Source: [Empedobacter] haloabium
GTDB taxonomy: Bacteria; Pseudomonadota; Gammaproteobacteria; Burkholderiales; Burkholderiaceae_D
Length of the DNA: 64,000 nt
Direction: 5' to 3'
Assembly (NCBI GenBank): GCA_008011715.2
Contig: CP136508.1
Coordinates: 3,906,001-3,970,000 of the forward strand
The notes beneath the pieces are model-generated. The model worked only from the letters and a program-made list of their open reading frames with translations, searched no databases and was not told the DNA's origin. The translations under genes were made by a program, and so were the position numbers. Numbering within the stretch: position 1 is the stretch's first letter; each line of letters begins with the position of its first letter. Below, in pieces: positions 37,401 to 43,981 of this stretch.

Positions 37401-37646
37401 GCGGCCGTTTTCCGAATCGGCATCCCAGCGACCTTCGCTCATGCGTGCATGCAGGTTGGCGCTGGCGAGGTAGATCGCTTCGCTGATGCGCGGCTGGCGG
37501 AACAGCTGCTGCGCCGCCGCTGCGCGCGCGGCCCAGCCCGGCCCCGCTGCGCGATACGCGGCCCAGGTTGCCGGCGCCAGGAATGGCGCGCGCAGGATAA
37601 AGAAATCTCCGTGGGAAAACCGTACTTCAGTAGTCATGTCGATCAT
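34491..37646 (-). CDS. lanB: Class I lanthipeptide dehydratase, full-length LanB
   Basis: 1051 residues, carrying both LanB domains. The N-terminal glutamylation domain has RATPFGMFA (98-106); the C-terminal elimination domain (SpaB_C type, about 770-1040) has DWFFIRYADPEHHLRLRIF and ends with RLFGHHPRGYEVLVYDALERL. In the family it uses glutamyl-tRNA to activate Ser and Thr of the precursor and then eliminates glutamate to give dehydroalanine and dehydrobutyrine. The start is uncertain: ATGs at 37646 and 37637 both lack a clear ribosome binding site. It lies 24 bases after lanC and overlaps the HlyD gene. Confidence 0.95.
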   Translation of the reverse strand: MIDMTTEVRFSHGDFFILRAPFLAPATWAAYRAAGPGWAARAAAAQQLFRQPRISEAIYLASANLHARMSEGRWDADSENGRKVLLAFERYLNRMCFRATPFGMFATVSHGRVEAAAGPTPVAGFAGDGSGRRHVRIDAAFLHALCDRAIAARASALRYLGNRSVYAAHGKLKYTDWVATQANGRNYQLAEIDAHPAILQVLALSATTASTPPELAQRLLQACPELAPEQARALVDDLVAARVLLPTLGVDLLADDPARALATALGEIPGEAHVSATLLAVLAELDLLNRAEHVELDDYRRLDATLQALLPATAAKTCLRVDSFRDADFRLDRGYCDHVTDELGLLVSRFSERETSLDIMAQQFERRYGKSRVPLSELLEDDMLFGSDDHSHNHEMLRKFGIDSPVGAGERSPAGPMRPFDRFLVGKLLRMDGTAGEQVIRITAEEVRALRPRGKVFPSQLFAIMTVLPPTGDGAAPRTWLQGISNSGVSSWSGRFAYAQPAMADALQAMARATQDENPDWIHAEICYRPAGHMANIMTRPALWPYRINLVEADARPSDSEIGLSDIDVAVVGGEMQLWSRSLDRRIMPHMTCAHNVEHSSSTKAYAFLRNIGMYPRYFAHFGWSNFFVEYPFLPRIEYDDIVLAPARWLIEPRQYKVAKGATAEQSRAAFSAHLDSQGVPALVELKEFDNTLLLDRTDPIDLEQLYRILMRRRRLVLREVVGHQSGRHPVRHEVLLPFAHTSKVAPQVAAPPLPVRDLPLAPMGEVVFVKIYLAVADTDDFLVEHCAPLLRALRRDGALQDWFFIRYADPEHHLRLRIFVATPAALAHVMAQFVLALDAQQRAGRIAQYAFAPYQREMARYGGAALLPLSERLFGIDSELALALLTHSAAGEQARWQAAVWSCAALIADFGCAPDVRHRIARHMAESYRAEFGLGSYQRDLLGRHFRMQRAALFDLLDDKPPAPRWAAAFAAAAPLRARRRALFAQARTARPGELDTPQFERVLQSHLHMCCIRLFGHHPRGYEVLVYDALERLYRSALGRERGALAAAA

Positions 37647-37670
37647 CGATTGAGTGCGCGTGGCGCTTGT

Positions 37671-38816
37671 TCAGAAACCCATGCAGAGGCAGACGTCCCA
37701 GTGGTGACGCCCGCGTGCCACGCCGTCCTGCAGCGCCAGCAGGACACCGCCACTGCCTTCCAGCAAACCGGTGTGGCCGGCAAGTGGTTGCGCGCCGTCG
37801 GCGATGGCAGCACGCCACGCCGCCATGCGCCGCAGATAGACGGGTTCGGCCCGCTCGCGCGCCATCTTGCCGACCAGATGCAGTACGCCTGCGTGCCCAT
37901 GGCACAGCGCGTGGTCGGCCAGCCCGAACGATTCGTCCGGCTGGGCCAGGCGCTCGGCCACGAGCACATGTGCCGTCTCGCCGAGCGCCGGGTCGGACAG
38001 CGCGGCGCCGGCGGCGTGCAGTGCGAAGCCAACGCTGAGGTCGCCATAGCACCAGGCAAGCCGGCTGCCGCCGCGCTGGCTGCTGTAGTAGGGATAGCAC
38101 GCGCCGTCCACCGGCTCCCCCCGCAGCGCGACCAGGGCGGCAGCTCCCTCGCGCAAGTAGCGGGTGGTGTCGCCGGTAGCGAGGCCGTGGCGCAAGGCGC
38201 CCGCGAGCAGCAGCACGACGCCGGGCAGGCCATGCGCCACACCCAGGTCGACATGGCCATGCTTACGTGATTCGGCCGGGGCGAGCGGTCCCAGGAAACG
38301 GCCTGCAGTGCGCCATACGCGGCCGGCGGCGGCGCTTTCGGATTGTTCGGCCAGCACCGACTCGACGGTGCGGTACAGTTCGCGGGCAGCGCCGCCGTCG
38401 CTGCGCATCAGCGCATACGTACCGATGCCGGCGAGGCCGGTGATGAGGTCGAAGCCCAGCGACGCGTCGCGCCGCGCGACGTACCCGGCGAGCAGCTCGT
38501 CTATGTCCGCCACGAAAGCGGCGACCGGGGACGGCAAGAGCGCGGGATCGACGGCGTGCGCGTATTCGAATGCATACAGAATTCCCACCAGCCCCGTCCA
38601 CAGCGTCACCGGCAAGTCGCGCGATTGGACCGCGGCCACCAGTACCTCGATCGTTTCGGCGATGCGCGCACGGCGCGCGGCGGTCGGCGCCAGGCCGTAC
38701 AGGTGTGCCTGCAGCAGCAGCGTCCCGGCCGCGCCGTTTGCCAACGATATTTCTTCCGGCCGGGCCAGCATGGCGTCGTGCTGTGCCTCTTCGGTATTCA
38801 GGTCTGCAGGGCTCAT
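37671..38816 (-). CDS. lanC: Lanthipeptide cyclase LanC
   Basis: 381 residues, the normal LanC length. The alpha-toroid repeats show glycine-rich signatures GFDLITGLAGIG, DLGVAHGLPGVV and HTGLLEGSGGVLL. The zinc ligands are Cys256 in AWCYGDLS and Cys305-His306 in ALCHGHAG; His195 in VAHGLPG fits the catalytic histidine. The enzyme adds cysteine thiols to dehydrated residues to form (methyl)lanthionine rings. It lies between the precursor gene and lanB. A hairpin just upstream (38856-38881) may lower its expression relative to the precursor. Confidence 0.95.
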   Translation of the reverse strand: MSPADLNTEEAQHDAMLARPEEISLANGAAGTLLLQAHLYGLAPTAARRARIAETIEVLVAAVQSRDLPVTLWTGLVGILYAFEYAHAVDPALLPSPVAAFVADIDELLAGYVARRDASLGFDLITGLAGIGTYALMRSDGGAARELYRTVESVLAEQSESAAAGRVWRTAGRFLGPLAPAESRKHGHVDLGVAHGLPGVVLLLAGALRHGLATGDTTRYLREGAAALVALRGEPVDGACYPYYSSQRGGSRLAWCYGDLSVGFALHAAGAALSDPALGETAHVLVAERLAQPDESFGLADHALCHGHAGVLHLVGKMARERAEPVYLRRMAAWRAAIADGAQPLAGHTGLLEGSGGVLLALQDGVARGRHHWDVCLCMGF

Positions 38817-38855
38817 TGCGTTGTCAACTTGGTTCTGCGGTGGTTCTCGAAAATT

Positions 38856-38881
38856 GCCGGATGCCGGCGCCAGCACCCGGC
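38856..38881 (-). terminator. Attenuator-like hairpin between precursor gene and lanC
   Basis: On the minus strand GCCGGGTGC pairs with GCATCCGGC (one G-T pair) around a GC-rich loop, followed by AATTTTC. It starts 13 bases after the precursor stop and ends about 40 bases before lanC. Partial terminators in this place are well known in lantibiotic operons and give more precursor than enzyme mRNA. The short T-run suggests read-through. Confidence 0.65.
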
Positions 38882-38894
38882 AGCTTGTTACCGA

Positions 38895-39146
38895 TCAGTC
38901 ACCCGAGTTCGGGCAGCAGACGCGGTTGGCCGTCGGCGGGCAATTCGTCGACCGCAGTGGACATTGCTCCGTCACGCAAGGGCAGTCCGACGGGATGGTG
39001 TTCGGCTTCGGGGGCGGCGGTGGCGGGTTCTTCGGCGCGCCGCCGTTCGGGTCCTCGTCGCCGTCTTCGCTTGCACCGCCCACCAGTTCAAGCTCGCTCA
39101 TCGAAAGCGTACGCAAGGTACGCTTGTGCAGTTCAATTTTTTCCAT
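38895..39146 (-). CDS. lanA: Lanthipeptide precursor with double-glycine leader and Pro/Cys-rich core
   Basis: 83 residues; AAGG lies six bases before the ATG. Residues 1-24 are the leader (TLRTLSMSELELVGG), resembling class I leaders with a C39 cut after Gly23-Gly24. A second Gly-Gly-Ala lies at 35-37. Residues 25-54 are acidic then proline-rich, with six consecutive prolines (41-46). The core has six cysteines (55, 57, 62, 69, 77, 78), four of them followed by proline, and Ser/Thr at 50, 53, 59, 66, 67, 72 and 81 as ring partners. Fifteen prolines in all make it a natural target for the nearby prolyl-hydroxylase-like enzyme. The identity as substrate of LanB/LanC is inferred from position and composition; the ring pattern cannot be predicted. 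Confidence 0.88.
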   Translation of the reverse strand: MEKIELHKRTLRTLSMSELELVGGASEDGDEDPNGGAPKNPPPPPPKPNTIPSDCPCVTEQCPLRSTNCPPTANRVCCPNSGD

Positions 39147-39296
39147 TGGATACCTTAAAAGGTCTTTTCAAAAAGCGAACCAGTGCAGGCCACTCATCGT
39201 TTCTTCGATTCTGGCTTCCGACGAGCGGAACGAGTCAAAGCTCCAACTGCAGCCCGACATGGTCCACCGTGTTGCCCAAAAAATAATGGGCTGCGC

Positions 39297-39422
39297 ATGC
39301 TAACAAACCCACGCCAGGAAGTAAATAAAATAATTACCGAAAGTCCAGGCATGGAAATTTGGGATTTATTCCAGTACTATAATGGCGCCTCCTGCCCCAT
39401 ACTAATCGAACCTTATTTATGA
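39297..39422 (+). CDS. Possible 41-residue peptide ORF coupled to the downstream oxygenase
   Basis: The frame runs from ATG 39297 to a TGA (39420-39422) that overlaps the ATG of the 2OG oxygenase gene. The peptide ends MEIWDLFQYYNGASCP then ILIEPYL. Against it: the codons ATA, TTA and CTA are rare in this genome, there is no clear ribosome binding site, and a TATAAT box lies inside it. It may simply be the AT-rich promoter region. Confidence 0.22.
   Translation: MLTNPRQEVNKIITESPGMEIWDLFQYYNGASCPILIEPYL
39378..39383 (+). promoter_or_regulatory. Consensus -10 box upstream of the 2OG oxygenase gene
   Basis: A perfect TATAAT lies 35 bases before the ATG at 39419, within an AT-rich stretch in an otherwise GC-rich region. 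The -35 region is weak (AAATTT or TTGGGA at unfavourable spacing). It is the most likely promoter of the plus-strand oxygenase gene, in the 272-base gap it shares with the divergent precursor gene. Confidence 0.4.
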
Positions 39423-40489
39423 AACGTGAAACGCCGGCCGCAGACCAAGCTATCCAGATTCTCGATGATATCGTTCCCCGCGAACTTTACCGTTCACTCG
39501 TCGAATCCTCTCTTACACTGGACTGGCAATTCGGCTGGAAAACCATGTCGAACCCGCATATGCGTTACTGGCATCACGAAGTCGGCTATGGAACGAAGGA
39601 AAACACGGAAGACTGCATGGCCCAGGTCAGCCGTCACCGGCTGGCGGTGTTCGGGCTGTACCAGACATGGCTGACGACGCACGTCTTCCCGGCCGGCACG
39701 CGCATCCTGCGCTTCTATCTGAACGGCCATACGTACGGCTCGGAAGGCTGGCCACATACCGACAGCGACCGCCCCGGCGAAGTGACCACGGTGCTGTATC
39801 TGAACGAACAATGGCAAGCCGGCTGGGGCGGCGAAACAGTCATCTACGATGCCGCCGGCGATATCGCCTGCGCCGCGCTGCCCCGCCCCAATCGCCTGGT
39901 GATCTTCCCCTCCGACCGACTGCACGGGCCGCGGCCGCTGTCGAAGGCGTTCGACGACTTGCGCGTCGTGCTGGTGGTGAAGGTGGCGCTGCCAGCGGCC
40001 GACGCGGCAGACGAGCACGAGCCGGACCCGGCCCTCGTGGCATTCCTGCGCGATGGCGGCTGCGCGGGCCTGGCGCATTCGGGACGGGATCTGCTGACTC
40101 ACCTCATCGGCACCTACCGGATCCTGCGCCGGCGCGGCGCGGCCGAGGCAGTCTGCCTTGCGGGTTTGTTCCACAGTATTTATGGGACGTCGATCATGCA
40201 CTGCACGCTTCCGCTCGAGCGCGCCGCGGTACGGGTGCGGATCGGCGAACATGCCGAGCGGCTGGCCTGGTTGTTCTGCATGATGGACCGGCCGCGCTGC
40301 TGGGCACTGCCAGCCACGGCAGTGCCGCTGCGCACCGGTGCGCGGGTCGTGGTCGCCGCCAACGACTGGCGCGATCTACGCCTGATCGAGGAAGCCAACC
40401 TGACTGAACAAGGCGTGCTGGACACCCGGCGCTGGGACGCACTGACCCACGCCCCGGACACGGCGGGGGCGCAGTCGGATCGGACTTGA
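39419..40489 (+). CDS. 2OG-Fe(II) oxygenase fused to a DUF6817 (HD-like) domain
   Basis: 356 residues. The N-terminal half (1-190) is a prolyl-hydroxylase/EGL9-like double-stranded beta-helix: His113 and Asp115 in GWPHTDSD, His169 in DRLHGPRP, and the 2OG-binding Arg182 in DDLRVVLVV. The C-terminal half (about 205-350) matches DUF6817, with HSGRDLLTHLIGTYRIL and LAGLFHSIYGTSI, whose histidines suggest a second metal site. It is the only plus-strand gene in the lanthipeptide region, divergent from the precursor gene and convergent with the MBL gene with a one-base gap. A tailoring oxygenase for the peptide is plausible; what the HD-like half does is not known. Confidence 0.85.
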   Translation: MKRETPAADQAIQILDDIVPRELYRSLVESSLTLDWQFGWKTMSNPHMRYWHHEVGYGTKENTEDCMAQVSRHRLAVFGLYQTWLTTHVFPAGTRILRFYLNGHTYGSEGWPHTDSDRPGEVTTVLYLNEQWQAGWGGETVIYDAAGDIACAALPRPNRLVIFPSDRLHGPRPLSKAFDDLRVVLVVKVALPAADAADEHEPDPALVAFLRDGGCAGLAHSGRDLLTHLIGTYRILRRRGAAEAVCLAGLFHSIYGTSIMHCTLPLERAAVRVRIGEHAERLAWLFCMMDRPRCWALPATAVPLRTGARVVVAANDWRDLRLIEEANLTEQGVLDTRRWDALTHAPDTAGAQSDRT

Positions 40490-40490
40490 T

Positions 40491-41894
40491 TTACGCGGCC
40501 GTGCCGTCGGCAATAACGGCTCGGCCGAACGGGACCGCACTGCCGATATTAATCTCGGCAATATCGCAATCCACTTGCATGGCGGCCAGGCAATCGCGCA
40601 ACTGGCTTATCAGGGCGGCCTGATTTTTCGACGGGTGGTTTATCTCACCCCACCAATCGGCATAGGGAATAAACCTCCTGCCGGCACATGCAGCAATTAA
40701 ATCGGCGACGCCCGACGGTCCTAATGTCAGGCATTCCGATTTCAGGTCCGCAAAATTCTCCGCGTCGGAATTTGTAAGGCATGCCCAATATGTTCCAGAC
40801 CCTGTAATATAGGTAGGCATCCTTGCATGAAACTCGGCCAGATTCGAAGCGACATGGTCGACGGGGCCGAATTGGCGCAAAACACGGGTCGCCACATCTT
40901 TCATATTACCAGCCACCTCATTGCCGGTATCGACGACAAACCAGCTGCGGTCCACCGGCGTTTCGATCAAATAGGTATTGCCGATATTGCGCAGACGCGG
41001 ATCGCGCATGCCTCCCCGCGAGCGCGGCTGTTCGCCGTAGAACGGCAGGGCCGTTACCGTCATGTCGCCCAGGCGGAGCGCGGTTTCCCACCAGCGGGCT
41101 TCGATGATCGTCGTGAAACCCATCGCGCGCAATGGCGCGACGAACGACGGCGTCAGGATATTGGTCTGCGCGACCCACGGCACCACGACCGGAATGTGGC
41201 GCGGGAAGAAGGCCAGCGACGACGGCTCGAAGTGGTCGCCATGGGAATGGGAGATGAGGATGGCCGAACAATGGCGCGCCGCCTGCAGCAGGGGCCAGTC
41301 GTCGGCGCCGCCGCCATAACCGATGGTATGCAACACGGGATCGATCAGCACCGATCGCCCGCCGTGCGCGTACAGCAGCGACGCGTGCTGCAGGCGGTGA
41401 ATGCCCGCCCCGACAACCGCAGCTGGCGCCCGCTCCTCGGTCGGGCTCAGGCAACCCGCCTGCTCCAGTGACGCGACCAATGCCGCCGACGGCGGCTCCG
41501 TGCGCTGGTCACCTGCCAACCACAATAATGTGTCCGCCGCGAGCCTGACCATGGCGGCGTCCGGCAGCGACAAGTAAAGCCGTTCGGCGTAGGCATTGTC
41601 GCGGCGCTCGTCGACCGACACCACGAGCGTATCGAGCGGCGGGTCCTCGGGAAACAGCCAGGCCGGCCGCGGCGCGAACGTGGCGGCGGGATCGCGCGCA
41701 TCGAACGTGAAGAAATGATCGAAACGGGGCAAGGTGGCGGCCGCCATGATTGCCGAACCGAAGTGTCCGGTCGCCACGGTACGGTCTGCAATAGCTTGCA
41801 CGATCACGCTCAAGGCGGCCTGGTCATCCGTGTGCGCCTGGTTGATCAGCCGGAACGCACAATGGGGCGCCAGCCGCTTGCGCTCAGTGCTCAT
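40491..41894 (-). CDS. Metallo-beta-lactamase-fold protein with extended N-terminus
   Basis: 467 residues. From about residue 155 it is an MBL-fold hydrolase with the metal motif HSHGDH (216-221) and later NTYLIETPVDRSWFVVDTGNE; it looks like the UlaG/NAPE-PLD branch. The first 150 residues are not typical of that fold: a segment (MVRLAADTLLWLAGDQRTEPP) vaguely recalls a PqqD-like winged helix, but I am not sure. Its start lies eleven bases inside the 3' end of the prolyl-hydroxylase-like gene, so the two are co-translated. A function beyond metal-dependent hydrolase or oxygenase cannot be given. Confidence 0.75.
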   Translation of the reverse strand: MSTERKRLAPHCAFRLINQAHTDDQAALSVIVQAIADRTVATGHFGSAIMAAATLPRFDHFFTFDARDPAATFAPRPAWLFPEDPPLDTLVVSVDERRDNAYAERLYLSLPDAAMVRLAADTLLWLAGDQRTEPPSAALVASLEQAGCLSPTEERAPAAVVGAGIHRLQHASLLYAHGGRSVLIDPVLHTIGYGGGADDWPLLQAARHCSAILISHSHGDHFEPSSLAFFPRHIPVVVPWVAQTNILTPSFVAPLRAMGFTTIIEARWWETALRLGDMTVTALPFYGEQPRSRGGMRDPRLRNIGNTYLIETPVDRSWFVVDTGNEVAGNMKDVATRVLRQFGPVDHVASNLAEFHARMPTYITGSGTYWACLTNSDAENFADLKSECLTLGPSGVADLIAACAGRRFIPYADWWGEINHPSKNQAALISQLRDCLAAMQVDCDIAEINIGSAVPFGRAVIADGTAA

Positions 41895-42819
41895 GCTTCG
41901 CTCGCGCTACCGGACCTTCACGGAACCACTTCGTCATGATCCATTTCTCGCCGCCGCGCACGGGATCGCCGCCGTGCAGGGTGCCGCTTTGCGCGCTGGG
42001 GATCGGGTAGGCAAAAAACAACGCGCTGCCCTTGCGTGGCATCACGCGCATGCCGAGGTTGGCGAAGTAGGTGGCACCGCCGGCTTCAGGCTGGCGCAGA
42101 TAGATGATCAGCGTCGCCAGGCGCTGGCCGCCGAACTTGAGCTCCTTGTCATAGTAGCGCGACTTCTTCATGAAGAAATCGTAGTGTGGCTCGAACTTGC
42201 CGTTTTCCCGGTAGCGCTGCACCTGCAGCGGTTCGCCCCACGCTTGCGGCCACGCCGTCAGCTCCTCGATGCGGCGCTCGACCACGGCCACGACCGGCGA
42301 ATCCGTCGTGGCCAGCCCCATCACGTCACAGTCGCGGACACTCTTGAGCAATACGCCCTCGACATGCCCGGCGTCGTAGACGGTGGCCTCTTCCAGGGAC
42401 GCCTGCGCCACCTGGCAAAGCTCGTCGCACTCCTCGTCGCTCAAGAAGCCATCCAAGAGGACCATGCGCGGCGTGCATTGTTCGAAGGCGATGGTCACGC
42501 GACGATCCGCCAGCTCGATCACCGTGCGCTCGCCGCTCGTGTCTATTTCCGGCAAGGCGGAGCCATCGGCCGTGCAACCTGGCGGCAGTCGGCAATCGTT
42601 GCCGCCGCAGTCCAGAACCGCCTCGACGATGCGCTGCGCGACATGCTGCGAGTAGCCGCTCTGCACCGCCAGCGCGATGACGATCTGGGAAAAATTCTTG
42701 CCGTCGGCATGCTGCCGTTCTACGTACTGCTGCAACTCTTGAAGATAATGCAATGCTACCCCGTTGGTGGACGCCTCGCCCTTACTGCAAATGCAGTGGC
42801 GAATGAGAGTGATACGCAT
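41884..42819 (-). CDS. Prolyl-4-hydroxylase-like 2OG-Fe(II) oxygenase
   Basis: 311 residues as drawn. The C-terminal half is a P4H-type catalytic domain: FLSDEECDEL start, iron ligands His212 and Asp214 in EPHYDFF, His282 in GTLHGGDP, and the 2OG-binding Lys292 in GGEKWIMTKW. The N-terminal ~110 residues form a helical part and a linker with cysteines. Such enzymes hydroxylate proline in peptides. The precursor 2.7 kb away carries 15 prolines, making it the obvious candidate substrate. The start is unsure: the ATG at 42819 has no ribosome binding site and lies inside an inverted repeat; a TTG at 42753 with GGGG five bases upstream is an alternative. It overlaps the MBL gene by eleven bases. 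Confidence 0.85.
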   Translation of the reverse strand: MRITLIRHCICSKGEASTNGVALHYLQELQQYVERQHADGKNFSQIVIALAVQSGYSQHVAQRIVEAVLDCGGNDCRLPPGCTADGSALPEIDTSGERTVIELADRRVTIAFEQCTPRMVLLDGFLSDEECDELCQVAQASLEEATVYDAGHVEGVLLKSVRDCDVMGLATTDSPVVAVVERRIEELTAWPQAWGEPLQVQRYRENGKFEPHYDFFMKKSRYYDKELKFGGQRLATLIIYLRQPEAGGATYFANLGMRVMPRKGSALFFAYPIPSAQSGTLHGGDPVRGGEKWIMTKWFREGPVARAKHEH

Positions 42820-42916
42820 TCATTAAATGAAATGCGACTGCGCAGCGGCGCACCCGGTGACCTCATCTGAACACGTGGAACCGACGGCATTATGCCAGAG
42901 CAAAATAGCAATAATT

Positions 42917-43813
42917 CTATCGATTTGTCACGCGACAACATCTTTCGGGCCGGCTGGATTCGTGCATGCCACTGTCGCTCCACTCGAACCACCCACCGTC
43001 GTACACGGCAATGTCCGGCCACCCCATCAGCCACGCGTAGTAGAACGCCAGCGATGCGCGCCAGCCGGTGCCGCAATAGAACGCCGTGCGCAGGCCGCGG
43101 CGGATGCCCTGCTCGCGCCACATCGCCTCGATGGCTTCGCCCGGCAGCATGCGCCCGGCCGCATCCTGGTAGTCGCTCATGCTGTTGACGTCGCCCTCGC
43201 GCCCCGCCCTGCCCCAGCGCGCGCCGGGGATGTCGCCGCGCGCCCTGATGTAGCTGTAGCCGGACGTGACGCCCGTGTGCTCGCTCCAGGTGCGGATGCT
43301 GGCCAGCACGGCATCGTCGCGCGCCAGCAGTGCGCGGGCGCCGGCCATGTCGACCAGGAAGTCGGGGCGGCCGGGGAACGGCGCGCCGAAGCTGGTGGCG
43401 CGGCGTGGCGGCGGCTCGCCCCCGGCGGCGGCGCTGCGGCCCTCGGCCTGCCACGCGGCGAAGCCGCCATCGAGCAGGCGCACGTCCGCCACACCCGCGT
43501 ACAGCATCAGGTGCGCGGCGCGCGCCGCCGCCAGCGTGCTGCGGCCGTACAGCAATACCGTGCTGTCGTGGCGGATGCCCAGCGCCAGCAGGACCTCCAG
43601 CAGGTCCGCGTCCGGCACCTTGTTGAACAGCGGTGGCGCCTCCAGCGCGGCGGTATCCAGATACCGGGCGCCAGGAATGTGCGCGGCCCGGTACTGGGCA
43701 TGCGTGCCGCAACCCACTTCGATCAGCAGCGCGCCAGCCCGCACCTGCGCGGCCAGGGCGGCAGGCGTCAGCAGGTGCGCCAGGCGCGACGGCGGGTCAT
43801 GGGGTGCGTTCAC
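42917..43813 (-). CDS. Two-domain rhodanese (thiosulfate sulfurtransferase)
   Basis: 298 residues. The frame is open to a GTG at 43843, but that codon lies within the terminator stem of the tRNA array, so the GTG at 43813 (GGA seven bases upstream) is taken. Two rhodanese domains are visible; the first (LIEVGCGTHAQYRAAHIPGA) appears non-catalytic and the second carries the active-site loop Cys in AFYCGTGWRAS. The enzyme transfers sulfane sulfur to cyanide or another acceptor. It sits between the tRNA array and the P4H-like gene, on the same strand as both, with no sign of belonging to either. Confidence 0.85.
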   Translation of the reverse strand: MNAPHDPPSRLAHLLTPAALAAQVRAGALLIEVGCGTHAQYRAAHIPGARYLDTAALEAPPLFNKVPDADLLEVLLALGIRHDSTVLLYGRSTLAAARAAHLMLYAGVADVRLLDGGFAAWQAEGRSAAAGGEPPPRRATSFGAPFPGRPDFLVDMAGARALLARDDAVLASIRTWSEHTGVTSGYSYIRARGDIPGARWGRAGREGDVNSMSDYQDAAGRMLPGEAIEAMWREQGIRRGLRTAFYCGTGWRASLAFYYAWLMGWPDIAVYDGGWFEWSDSGMHESSRPERCCRVTNR

Positions 43814-43828
43814 GGTGCGTCCGAATGC

Positions 43829-43856
43829 AAAAAGGGCAGCCACACCGGCTGCCCTT
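43829..43856 (-). terminator. Rho-independent terminator after the tRNA array
   Basis: On the minus strand AAGGGCAGCC pairs perfectly with GGCTGCCCTT over a five-base loop, followed by TTTTTGC. It lies nine bases beyond the 3' end of the last tRNA-Gly and fixes the end of that transcript. It also excludes a longer reading frame for the rhodanese. Confidence 0.88.
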
Positions 43857-43864
43857 CTTCAATA

Positions 43865-43940
43865 TGGAGCGGGAGAAGAGTCTCGAACTCTCGACCTCAA
43901 CCTTGGCAAGGTTGCGCTCTACCAACTGAGCTACTCCCGC
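43865..43940 (-). tRNA. tRNA-Gly (anticodon GCC), copy 4
   Basis: 76 bases including an encoded CCA. The acceptor stem is GCGGGAG with CTCCCGC, the D-loop contains AGCTCAGTTGGTAGAGC, the anticodon loop is CTTGCCAAG and the T-arm is GAGAGTTCGAGACTCTT-like. It is identical to the three copies upstream. Confidence 0.97.
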
Positions 43941-43981
43941 ATGGAGCTGTTACCACAATAAAGCTTTTACCACGATGACCT

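Noticed and set aside
31045..38270. Long plus-strand frames opposite the exporter and LanB genes (31045-34563, 35475-38270)
   Set aside because: Shadow frames produced by high third-position GC on the opposite strand; low-complexity Arg/Gln/His-rich translations.
43814..43843. Longer N-terminus for the rhodanese from GTG 43843
   Set aside because: That codon lies in the stem of the terminator that ends the tRNA transcript, so it is unlikely to be a translation start.
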